Source: Rhynochetos jubatus
Taxonomy: Eukaryota > Chordata > Aves > Eurypygiformes > Rhynochetidae
Assembly: GCA_027574665.1 (NCBI GenBank)
Contig: CM050655.1
Location: 1,612,001 to 1,676,000, forward strand
DNA: 64,000 nucleotides
Direction of reading: 5' to 3'
Position numbers and translations under genes: made by a program. The notes under the pieces are model-generated. The model was not told where the DNA came from. It was given only the letters and a program-made list of their open reading frames with translations, and ran no database searches. Of this stretch, positions 1 to 22,100 are shown piece by piece (position 1 is the first letter of the stretch; every line of letters starts with the position of its first letter).

Positions 1-10460
<10,460 letters not shown>

Positions 10461-10796
10461 TCATGGCTGCAGCTTCCGAGAGGGGAGGCAAGGCCGCCCC
10501 GCCTCCTTCGCCACCTCCGCCGATTGAAAAAGTAGTCCCCCACGAACAGGGCAGCCACCGCCCCGCCCCGCCGCCCCCACCGCCTTCCTCGCCTTTGCCG
10601 ACCTCCCACACCAGCCTCTCCGCGGCGCACCCCCCCCAGCTCCCGCCTCCCCACGGTGGCGAGGCGACAGCGGGCGGAGGGATACGGGCGGCGCGGTGGA
10701 ACGTCGCAACCGCCGCGCCGAGCGGAGGTACTGTGACGGATCACGTGAGCGGTCCGCTGCTCTCGCGGTGGCCCCTCCCCCCCGCGGACGGAAGTG

Positions 10797-11356
10797 GCCG
10801 GGCCCGGCCGGGCTGGGCCGTGAGGTGAGACGTGGGGCTGGGTCGGCACCGCCGGGCTGCCGAAGACATCGGGGAGCTGGCTCCTAACTGCTCTTTACGC
10901 TGCCGCGGCCTGCTGGCGCTTGGGGCCCGTGGCGGGGAAGGTGACCGGGCTTTCCTCATTCCCCCCCCAGTCCAGTCGCCCCGTAGCGCGGGTAGGTGCT
11001 ATAGCGACTGAGCCCGCTCTGGCAAGGTGTCCGGGCTGGGTGGGTGCCTACCCTTACGTAACCGGGGGGGGGGGGGGGGGGGCTGTGTGTGACGGGCACG
11101 GTGCAGCCTCGCGGGGAGGGGTGTGTCGGTTTGTCGCCAGGGCCCTCATCCGCTCCCGTCGTGTCCTCCCACCTCTGGGCCGCCGTGGTGCGGTTTAGCG
11201 TAAAGCTGAGCGACCCGGGCTGGTCCGGAGCCGCTGCCCTCCCTCCGCCTGCCGCGGTACGCGGGCACCGACTGCCCCCTGCAGTAGGGAGCGGGCTGTG
11301 GGCCACCGGTAGCCTGCCGGGGCCTGCCGGGGCCGCCGGTAACCGAGCACGGTCAG
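10797..11356 (+). ncRNA. Possible divergent transcript first exon(s) opposite PTEN
   Basis: Downstream of the forward ETS site at 10789-10796 the plus strand carries two good 5' splice sites: TGAG|GTGAGA after 10824 and a consensus CAG|GTGAGT after 11356. This layout, an ETS site in a CpG island followed by strong donors, is typical of divergent spliced noncoding RNAs at vertebrate promoters. Possible acceptors downstream include a polypyrimidine tract ending in CACAG at 14503-14507 or nearby (exon would start about 14509). No convincing ORF is present. This is inference from splice signals only, and the start and end given are approximate. Confidence 0.25.
11064..11082 (+). repeat. G19 homopolymer
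   Basis: An uninterrupted run of 19 guanines on the plus strand lies in the PTEN island. It could form G-quadruplex structures. The exact length is likely unreliable in an assembly. Confidence 0.9.
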
Positions 11357-11400
11357 GTGAGTGCCGCTCTGGGTCACGCCCCCCTCCTTCCCCCATTGAC

Positions 11401-14400
11401 ATTTACGCTGACAGGTGAAAAGAACTGTCTCTGAATCTCCAGGCCGGCCTTTAAATTCCTTTAAAACTTCAGAAAAATTCCATTGTACAACATTCTACAC
11501 ACTTCATGCTGAAAACTCCTAGGAGTCTGTGGGAATTGCCAGTGTTCAATGATTTTCAGGACAGTGACCATCAGGTAGTGTGTTGCAGCCTAAGCTTCTG
11601 AATATGTATGCTGGCTGTAGACTTAGTTACCAGTTTCCATGTTCTCATAGTTTGGTAGGGCATGCTTGTGGTGGGTTGTGTGATGCTTTCCTGTGGTGTG
11701 CAAACAGGTGAAATGTTAGCGTATTCAAATTTTAAGGCAGCCTGGAATGTATGACTTCTGTGAAGCGTCAAGAATGGAATTTGCTGGAGATCAGCATCTG
11801 CCCCAACTGTTAAGGGATCGAGAGAGCTTGCCAGCTAATACATTTGAAGAAATGGGGTTACTAGGCAAATAAATTTGTTTTCCTCAAAAATACTATCTTC
11901 ATGTTGTTCTCTTGTTGGTAAGTAACGTGAAGGATATCCCTCAGAGGTCAAAGATAATGAACGTTCGAAGGAAGCCTGTTTAAAGGGGGTGAGAAGGCTG
12001 ATGTTTATTTTATAAAGGGGTGATGGACATCTCCAAAAGTCTGCAAGGAACAGAAACAAAAGGAAAATGAAATCACTTCCTATACAAGTACAAAAGAAAC
12101 GCTAGGGAACGGACCAGTCTGACAGGTAGAGAAGAACCCCCACACCCCTTTTTTCCTTCTCTCCATGAAAAAAAGATGGCATAAACCAGGCAGGTATCCC
12201 CCTAAAGAACAGATCTGGGTTTAATTCATAAATCCACCTCTAATAGTTTTGAGCTGACAGGTACAGACACCTTGCTGAAGTGACTTTGTATCTTGCTAGA
12301 GCCATCAGAACACAGTGAAGACAGCCCTCACAGGGCAGAAGAGGGACATCTCTCCCTGGCTTGCCTAGTAATTGCATTACCCAGGAATGGCTGTCAAATA
12401 CATTCAAGCAGGGCAACTTGGAGAAAAATAGCATTTGCTTGCATATCAGTTGGGTGCTATGGGAAATTGGTTAATATCAAGTCTGGGAAGTAGAAAGTAC
12501 TGAATAAAAAGTAGTAGTCTGTGTGTATGAGATTTATTAAATATCAGGTTTTGCATATATAAATTAGGCAATACTTTACAAAACTTTCCTTTTTCTTTTT
12601 GAGGAACAGCAAAAAGGAAGTTAGAAGTGCAAGATAAATTCAGTGTCTTGTTCCATCTTTAAACAGATTTTAAGAGAGGTGCTAAGTGCAGCTGCAGATG
12701 GCTGGAGCAGGAAGAGGAATGGGAGAGTAAAATGCTATGCTTTGCCTTTAAGGGCTCAAAATAAACTGGAACATAAGGTGCAGGGATTTCCTGGGTTGCT
12801 GCAGCCTTCAGCCTTTGCAAATGCTATATTATATAATTCCTTTCATAAACATATCAAGTTTCATCTTAAGATCTTTTGCCACCATTATTCCCACTGGGAA
12901 GCTGTTCCCAGAACCTTCTGATTTTCATACTAAATATGTTTGTGACTGGTTTGTATTCATTTATTCTTGTGCCAGCATTTGCCTTAAATAGCTCCTACTC
13001 TATAGCATTTACCCTTTTTACCCTTTGTGTGCTTAGAGGCAGACACATCTCTCTTGGCCGTCATCTGACTAAGCTAGCTGAGCTCCCCTAACTTTCCACT
13101 CTCCCTCATCTCAACAGCAACTTTCTGCTCCTGTTTCATTATTATTTATTCCTCTTCAATACAGATGACCAAAATGGCATGCAGTGTTCCTGACAGTATC
13201 TTGCCAGTGGCAAGGACAATGGTAGTAATCCTGTCCTAACTCACCTAGCAGCATTGCCCCCAAGACCTCTCAGGGCCTAGTTTTCGTGATCATATTGGCA
13301 GCTCATAGTTATTTTGGGATTGACTTGTGTGTGCAGTGAGATCACACTGTTCCTTTCCCAAACTTCAAATGTTTATGAACCCATGTTTAGGTCCTGGACT
13401 CAGAGGTTATCCATAAACAAATACAGATGTGGCTAGCAAATTGAAACTTGTCTCTGAAAACATTTCTGAAAGTTCTGAAGTCCCGAGACTGCTGCTCTCT
13501 AACTAACAACCGTGTACATTGACATCACTAGGGAGTTGATACATCTTGACTCAAAGTCCTTTTCCTAGATTCCCAATTCCAAGGCAGACCAAGACTAAAA
13601 AGCATTCTGAGCGGTAGATCTCTATCAGTGACCGTTTTGTCAGTGAGGCCCGGACAGATTTTCATTGCACCATGCAGCGATGTAACAACCCCGCTGCTGA
13701 GGCCTTGTGGTCTGACCTGTGGGACTGTGCCAGCAATTGGTAGGGATAGGGAAAGACAACGTTATTGCGCCACTGTTAATATTCATGCTGTGCCTCTGCA
13801 TACAGTCGAGGGCCCACTTTAAAAAGTTAGCTAGAGGACTATAAAATCTTACTTTCATCTTCCAGATGAAACTAGCTGGCGATCGGTTCAGAACAGTAAA
13901 GAGAGGTAGTTGTGGTGTAAAGTTAAACTGTGGGACTTGGCTACAAAATGCCACAGATGCCCAAAGTTTTTGAGGAGAGAGTAGACAAATTCATGAAAGA
14001 ATTGACTAGAAAATACACCGCATCCTCTTGACATGGGTATTCTCTGATCTGCAAGGTGAAACTCAGAAGCTTTGTGAAGCTTAGCTCTCATTGTGTTTTG
14101 TTGTTCCCTGTATCTTGCAAACCCCCTTCCCACCTCCAAACACCACAGACCCTTCTGATTTTAACAGCCAGCTCCTTTACCATCTTGCTTCTGTTCAGGT
14201 CACTGGCAAAGCTTGGGCCAGTCTGCACTAACCGGAGAATGAAGTTCACCAAAAATAACATGTTTCATAGCAAAGCACCCAGCAGTCAAAAGCAAAACAG
14301 TACATACACTGTGCAGCCTTCATCTTACCTTCTCTGACAAGTTTTCCAACTGTGCCAGGTCCTTTTGGTGACCTTCTAGCCCTGTATTCAAGAGCTATGA

Positions 14401-16600
14401 TCTCCTAGAGTTCAAGTCAATTTGAAATTTTTACACTTGGGGGGGGAAATCTGCAATCTCCTTTTTCACTATCAATCAAAACCTCCCAAATTATTTTCTT
14501 TTTCACAGCTGCAAAACCGAAATTGAAGAGTATGCCAAATGAGTTTCCACTTACGTTACCACTTTCTAGATCCTAAGTAGGAAGCGTGCTCCATGATCCA
14601 AAGTAGCCAAAGCATGCCAAGTGCTTTGGGACAGCAGCTCCCACAAAGACCTTTTTGTTTCCAGTATAAACCCGATTTCCAGTACATTTCTCTTTCAGAT
14701 ACTTGTGTTACAAATTGAAAACTAAGGCCCAATTCACTTTCACACTGGGAAGGAGCAATCAGCCAGCAGTAGGCTGGTAGTCTCTCCTGGCTCCTGCAGC
14801 TCCTGATCAGCCTGGGGCACGGACTGCACAAGTGACAGCAAAGCGACGATTTGGTGTTTCTCCCCATTTTTAAGAAATACCTGCTCAAGAAATTATGATC
14901 TCAATACTTTGCTAAATCAGGGTCCAATCCAATTTCCACATTCTGCATCAACCTCACCTTCAACCCGACCCTGGTCAGCTTCTGAAAAATTGCCTTTCTT
15001 AACATTTTTAAGGTATTTTTCGGCAGAGGATTTCTTTCAAAGATTACTGCTGCAGCTGTGAAATAGCAGTGACAAGATGTAGGTTTTGAGCTTTTATCGC
15101 TTGTGTGTGTTTGCATTTCTCCTTAATTGCAGCAAAACAGATGTCACTTTTTAAGAGTGTGAGAAAAAACAGAAGGGTCCTAAATATTTTCCTAATGTAA
15201 GGGTAATTTGAACATGAGCGTTTTCTGAGTGCATGAAACACAGGCAGTGAAATGATCTTTTTTTCTGTTCCAGAGGGGTGATTGCAAGAATGAGTGTAAG
15301 CCACAAACAATTAGCAAAAGCTGCCAGCATCACTGATTATATCTAGTTCGTTTTTAAAGCATCAAAGGGAAACTGTTCACACATTCTACATAGAAAAAAA
15401 AAATCCCCAAAAGATTATAATGTGATTTACCATCCAAGACTGGAGTAGTAGCAGGAAATTAAAGCCTCCTGAAAATCAGTAGGTGCATTTAGGCACTGAT
15501 ACATTTATTTCCTGATTAAATACGCTTTTTATTTGGAAGAGCTATAGCACACAAAATGATAAAAGGGAAATGCTGATTTGTCAATAGTGATGAAGAATCA
15601 AAAGTAATTTCAAAACTTTTTTTTTTCAATTCTTGGGAGGGGTTGGTATATATTAATCCAATAAAAGGAACCAAACCAAAATTGCTGGAACAGTACTTTG
15701 GTAAAATCACAACTTCTTTGAGATCATGAGTATTTTTTTGCATGTGGATTTAATGACCACACACTGCTGATGCGATGCTGGATGGATGCCGGTGGACTGG
15801 GCGGCATCCCATTTGTGTCACTGGAGAGCAAGCCTGGGTTTTGGCAGGAGCCAGCTCATTTGCGGGAAGAAATTTGGCATCACGTTCCCTACTTGAGGTG
15901 GTGTTGGTGAAGCAGGTATGGTGGAGAAATTGCAGAGCAGATTTCCCGGGTCCTGAGGGAACCCGTCTGCTCCATGGGTTCTTGTCTGTGATAGTCACCA
16001 TGAGCTTCAGTGGACTTCTCAGCGGGTGAAGCGTCCCTGTTTGTGTGCAAAGAATGATGTTTAAGAATCACCCATCATAAACTTGGTGGTGTATAAAAAG
16101 CTAACTGCACTTGACAAAGCAAATGATGACCCCAAGTGAGCAGGCTGAATCTGGTTAGGAAGCCCCAGGACAATGGATGAATTATAGGTAAGAACAAAAG
16201 GAAGCGATAAGGCTCGCTCTCAGGAGCAAAGCTCAGTGTGAAAGGCCTTAAAGCTTCCATGGCACTGATGCAAGACCAGAAGGGTTGAAGACAAGTTGCC
16301 AAAGCTTTGGATTAATTACACTTACTACAGAGATCCCCTTATTTTAACCTTTTTCTGGACATTTTTCTGTTACTTTATCTAGCGTTTGAAGTTACTGTTT
16401 TCATTGCAAGTTGAAACTGGAAAACTATTACCTCAGTATCTTAGTAAACTACCAACGAATTGTTAAATTTCGATTTTTATTCTAGCAGATCCCTGCAGCA
16501 TCTCAAATCTGTCAAATCCGGCCTTCTCCAAACTCGAGCTAGTCATCTCTGAAATGATGCTGCTTCCGCGAGGGGACGGCGCATCTTTATTAGGAGACGG
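11401..16600. other. Intergenic region between the PTEN and ATAD1 promoters
   Basis: There is about 5 kb of AT-rich DNA between two CpG islands. The longest ORFs are near 110 codons, overlap each other on both strands and resemble nothing I recognise. In human the corresponding interval holds a cofilin pseudogene and KLLN; neither was seen. No tRNA or other structured RNA was recognised. Scattered splice-like signals exist (for example the acceptor-like tract ending near 14508), but nothing proves a transcript. Confidence 0.7.
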
Positions 16601-17450
16601 GTGCCGAGGCTGCTTCACGCCGTGCAGGGCCAGGCCCTGTGCCGGCGGGCAGCGGCCTGGGCAGGCTGAGGGCTGAGCTAGGCCCGGCCGTGCGGGCAGG
16701 CGGAACCTTCGTGCGGGGCGGCGGGAGTCGGCCGGAGGGGGGAAGAGTGGGACGTCACGTCGCCGCTTACTTCCTCCGCCCGTGCAGTCGCCACTGCGAC
16801 CCGGCTTCCGGCCGCCTGTCCCAGGGACCAGCCCGAGGGGTGAGTGAGCCGGGAGAGTGCGAGCGGTAGCTTGCCGCCGCTTCCGCCGCCATGCCGGCAC
16901 CTGCCGGCACCTGCCGGGCGGCGGGAAGGTCACGGGCGGCGGGCCTGGCCCGGCCTTCACCGGTGCCGCTTTCGCTTCACCGCGCCGTCGCGGTCGGGCC
17001 CCGGTCGGCCGCCGCGTCCTCGGCGGGATCGGGGGCTCCCCAAGGCCTGCTCCTGCCCTCGCTGGGGCCCAGCGGGCAGCCCGGGAGGCCAAGCCGGGGG
17101 CCGCTGCCGGCACGGCAGGGCAGGGCGGCCCTGCTCCTTCCCTCCCGTCCGCTCCGAGGCCGGTCCGGGAGCCGCTCCGCCAGTGGCGCGGACTGCACGA
17201 GAGTAGAGCCGAGTCCTTGAAAGAGAAGCGGTTGCTGTTGCCTGAGGGCTCGGGGAGGGACGAGGACTTCCCACCAGTGACCGAACTTTCCCTGCAGCCG
17301 CGCCGTGGGAGCAGAATAGGAGCCAGCACCGCTTCTCCTTTTCCTTTCTTTTTCATATCTGAAGCGTTGGCACGCGGAGAGACGGAACTTAACCGGGAGG
17401 CGGTGGTAGCCGTAGGGACCCAGAGTCTGATGTTCAGTTCACGGCCCTCG
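16600..17450 (+). promoter_or_regulatory. ATAD1: CpG island, ATAD1 promoter
   Basis: A compact CpG-dense segment precedes ATAD1. It contains GACGTCAC at 16751-16758 (ATF/CREB type), an inverted ETS-like ACTTCCTCCG near 16769, and GGCTTCCGG near 16803. These are followed by a strong 5' splice site at 16840. This matches a TATA-less housekeeping promoter, in keeping with the broad expression of ATAD1 in other vertebrates. Confidence 0.8.
16780..16839 (+). other. ATAD1: ATAD1 probable 5' noncoding exon 1
   Basis: The exon end is inferred from the donor GAGGG|GTGAGTG with GT at 16840-16841. The first coding exon has its own acceptor (ATTTAG, 19011-19016) only 14 bases before the AUG, so at least one upstream noncoding exon is required, and this is the best donor near the CpG-island promoter. 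The start coordinate is a guess; a weaker alternative donor is GGGTAAGC near 17498. Confidence 0.55.
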
Positions 17451-19016
17451 GTATCTCAGCGAGCTGCGTAGAAAATAAATGATAAGATTCACGCAGGGTA
17501 AGCAGAACACCATTTAGAGAGGTTACAGTTAAAATTCTCTCCCGTTCAAGGTGGTTCTTGCAACTGGTATTCAGGGCAAGGATTGCATAAGAAGTGGGTT
17601 GTTTCCTTGGGTTTGGGGGCTTTCTTGGGAAGCTTTTTATCTTGTTCACTGAATTTATAACCCTTTTATTTTAATAAATCAGGCTTAGGAGAACATGCAG
17701 AATCTTCTAGCTCTGTATTACTTGCTTAGATGCCTAAACAGGGAAATTTTAATTGATTTCCAAGCAGCTATGCTCAGCAGCAGCTTGATTTTTAAATTTC
17801 TAAACAGAGAATGAAGAGTTAAAAAAGAAAAAAAACCAAACCAACAACAAACTATTTTAGGGATCCACACTGGAATGTAGTAGCGAGCTATTGCTGTCTT
17901 TTGGTAAATGTTATCGCAGTGCTTTTCCTAATTCCAGTCTGCTGAATCCTTGTAACGGAATCTGTGGTATGGCATCACCTTGAGCTGACATAACACAACT
18001 GCTAGCCAAGCGAGAGGGAATTCAAGGATATCTTGGCTGTAGGTAGTTTGGCTTTTCCTTGGCTGACAGCTCAGTTTGGAGACCTTCCAGGCAGTGTTGG
18101 AAGCTGCCAAAGGAATTGTCACTGATTTTGCCCTTGCAGGAAGAAAATCGGGCAGTGAACAAGGACAGCTTTGGGGATTCTCAAGTGGAAAGCCCTCCAG
18201 TTGAGGAGAAAGTAGACTGGGGAAAGAGGACCTGATTTTATAAGACGTTTTTCAATGTTTTAGGAAGAGGATTTTTCCTCTCTGCATCATGCTCTCTTAA
18301 CCTGAAGGTGCTGTACTTTCTGAGATTGGCTTCTACAGCAGCCATCCTTTTCCCTTGGTAGCTGTGTGCCACATCTAGCATTTTCAGTTTTCCAGGGATA
18401 TTAATAACTCAAAATATATTCTGCTGGGTGCAGGCTCCAGCTCTTAACCTCATTTTATTCAAATAAAGTCATCGATTGCTCCTTAATCTATAATTGGATG
18501 CCTTTCCTTTAAACTTCCTCTTAGGGAAAAGAACTCCCTATTTAAATAATGTCTTTATCTCCATGACTTGGCATTCTTGGGTCAGTAAGAGTCACAAAAT
18601 GTCAGTCTTAATGGGAATGTAAGCTTGGCACTGAAATAAAGTCATCTTTATTACTTATTAGGGTATTGTATAGCTGAAAGGAATGCAGATTTCTTGAGAG
18701 ATGAGTGAAATCAGGACCTTTCTGCATATAGGCAGTTAAGAAATAAGGCCTCAAATTCTTGCTGCCGTTTCCTTTCTACTTACTAAAGGTGAAAACGAGT
18801 CTGTCATTGTACACAGCGCTGCACATTTTAATCTTACACGCTTTAAAGTGATGGGGTTGGGCTATTGTTGAGATAGTTTGTTATAACTTCATGGTAAGCT
18901 TTATGCCCACTGTGTGCGTGGGAAATGTTTTAAATAAAATGCTGTTTAAATATAAGGCAGATGTTTTCTCAGCGTTAATTTTCTTTCTGTCCCTCACTGT
19001 GCTTTTCTGCATTTAG

Positions 19017-19192
19017 AGTTGAGAGGCAAAATGGTTCACGCCGAAGCATTTTCACGTCCCCTAAGCCGGAATGAAGTGGTTGGATTAATTTTTCGTTTAA
19101 CCATATTTGGTGCAGTAACATATTTTACCATTAAATGGATGGTTGATGCCATTGATCCGACCAGAAAGCAAAAAGTAGAAGCTCAGAAACAG
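19017..19192 (+). CDS. ATAD1: ATAD1 exon 2 (first coding; residues 1-54)
   Basis: The acceptor is ATTTAG at 19011-19016, the AUG is at 19031, and the donor is CAG|GTAGGA after 19192. The exon encodes the short intermembrane-side N-terminus, the single membrane helix (about residues 16-36) and the start of the linker. Confidence 0.97.
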
Positions 19193-22100
19193 GTAGGATT
19201 TTATTCATAGATTTTTCTGTGAAATTCTGTCTCGTTTGTTACTGTTCACACAGAGAAGTCTGCTAACTGAAAACTAGACTTGTGATAACCAACAGAATAA
19301 TTGACAAAAGCATGTGGAATAATCAAAAAGACTAGAATTATTTTTTTAGTAAATCCCAGGATCAAGGCAGTTAGTATTTTCAGCGCTTACATTTTATAAC
19401 AAGTGAAAATTTCTAGCTTGATGTGGTGGGAAAACTGTTGAACTGGAGCACGGTGTTGTCTCTAACGATCTGCAGGTGTGTGGTCCCAGTGCCGTTTCTG
19501 CTTCTGACAGCTTTGCTAAGCAGTAGTTGTGTTAAATAATGCTCTCATCAGTCTCTTGATTGCTTTTTAAAACTTGGAGCAGAAATAACTTAATTCTCTG
19601 CTGCTTTTTGCAACTTAATGGCAGAGGTAAGGTCTGTGGTTACTCATAACAAAGAGGAATGCTGCTGTCCAAATGACTTTTTAGGAACAGCTTGCACTTT
19701 GTCCCTCTCTGTCTGTTCTCCCCACCCCCCCAGTAGCACTCAAAATGCGCGGGAAAGGGGAGAAAAAACCAGCAAAAAAACATTCCTTATGTTGAACTAG
19801 AATGATTCACGGGGCTTCATGCTCTGGGAAAAGGTTTAGGTGCATTGGAAATGTTGTGCTTTCTTTTTGTTTTGTTTTCTGGCTGACACAGATTTTACAG
19901 ATCCAAACACCAGTTTTGAGCAACCTAGTTCTGTTTTGGGTGTTTTGTCTTTTTTAATGAAATCTCTAGTTAAAAAAATTTGCCCCACTTTAAAAATCGG
20001 CTTTCCCAGTCTGTGCTAGTGCCAGCTATTAGATAGGAGGTTGAAATATCCCAAAAGCATGTCAGACTTAAATGCAAGTTTGAGTATAAAGAGAAACCGA
20101 ATTATGAAAGCCTGTTGACACAGCAAATGACTTTTAAACTGGGAAAAAGGAAACATTGAATAGAAATGTAGAAAAAATTGACCAGCTTCTGTGAATTATC
20201 TTTTTCTTAAAAATGTATTAATCTTTCCTTCATGTAGAATTTGCTTTTCATAGTAATACAATTATATCTCCCATTAGAGTGTGCACGTATGGTTTACAGG
20301 ATTGTGAATGAAGATAAGTAAGCACGTGAAAAAGCTCAACATCTGTTTAATAACAAATGTTGGGCTTTTCATCTGAATGTTGTACAAAGATTGTAAGGAT
20401 CAATGGACTTTTTGTAAATGTAATATGCTTGTATCAGCTTTGGAAACTCCTGTAGAAATTACAGAAATTATTTTGTGCTGAGGTTACCTGTGTGTCTGCA
20501 AACCTGTTCTGACCAGCCAAGTGCTTATTTTGGTTGCTTTTCAGGTCATAAGGTATGATTGTGGATTTGAGTGCAGGAGGGCTGGTGTGACACTTATTTG
20601 ATGGGAACGAGACATATGACTTAGTTTTGTTCAAGTGACAAGAAGTCATTTGGAAATAGCAGAACCTTCTGCTTCCTAAAGATTTAATAACCTCTTTTCA
20701 GTTGTGACTTACAGAGAAGCTTTTCAGACTCCAAACAGCAGTTCTTGAAAAATTAATTTTTGAATTAAGCATCCAGTTGCTTTCTCTGATTTTTTTTTTT
20801 TTGGTGGTTTTATTCCCCCAGGCTGAAAAACTAATGAAGCAAATTGGAGTGAAAAACGTCAAGCTTACTGAATATGAAATGAGCATTGCTGCACATCTTG
20901 TAGACCCACTTAGCATGCATGTAAGAAACTGTTTCCCATGTTGCTCTGATGAAAGCACTTCAGACATGAAAGATCTTGATTTTTGACATTGGATTACGTT
21001 ATTTGCCATATATATGTGTTTGTGGAAATGCACAGCAAATATTTCTGTAATTTAAAACTGAAATTGCATTTTCTTAGTCATCTCTTTTAGTTTTGAGGCC
21101 TTGCACTGCTTTTAAGCTTGTGGTTATTTTTGTTTGGCAGTAACTATGACAATTGTTTCTTATACTGTTTTTCTGTATTAGGTAACCTGGAGTGATATTG
21201 CAGGCCTAGATGATGTCATTACAGATTTGAAAGACACTGTCATTTTGCCCATCAAGAAGAAATACTTGTTTGAGAATTCCAGGCTCTTGCAGCCACCAAA
21301 AGGTAGGAAGGAAATGTTATGGATTTATACGTTGGTGTTAACAAACAAACAGTTACAATTCCCCAGAAAGGAAAGTGGAAGTGGGTTGCCAGTCCAAAGT
21401 TCAGCCATTAGGACTGATGCCAGGGAATAACCCTTAGGTTTTTCCTCTTCTCTTACTGTAAAATTAAGTTCTAATGATTAAGTTTTATGTTAGTAATGAA
21501 ACGATAGCTGCTTTTCAGTTATTGATACTGCATTTTGGTGCACTGTGTAGCCTGCATTTTTTAACTGCCTAAATTGTTGATTTTTTTTCTTCTTGTACCC
21601 AATCTTGTCCTTTGGCATAGGTGAGCTCTAACTCTGCTGTACAGCTTTGTACACTTGGTTAGTATTTCTGTGGTGTCATAGAAATTTAAGTCATAAACAT
21701 GAGACATCAATGTCAGCTAATCTTGCAGACATCTCCCTGTTCTAGTCCTAGAAATTCCAGCCATTCAGAGAGACAGGGATCCCATTTTTATTCTGGAGAT
21801 CCCTTGATTTTTCCTCTGGACCTGAGCCATGCAGTATTGAGGCAGTACAGAAAACAGCGGGTGACAAATTAACTTTCCAACAGCAAAACAGAAGTTGGAC
21901 TCTCTGCTGGAATGCTTACAGCCATATTTGCTGTATATTACAGCAAACAAGCAGAATTTGAACCTAAAAGGTTGGACAAAATGCCGAAGTTTATTTTCAC
22001 TGCTCTGCTTCCTGGAATATTGTCTTCTGAAAATTCTCTGAGAACTATTAATTACTGCCGGTACCTCTGAACATCCCAGTTTCCCGTCCAAAGTGATGGA

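Noticed and set aside
16463..17356. A 297-codon minus-strand ORF across the ATAD1 CpG island
   Set aside because: It is composition-driven (Arg, Pro, Ala, Gly), overlaps similar-length plus-strand frames over the same bases, and covers the ATAD1 promoter and noncoding exon. No domain or family is recognisable.
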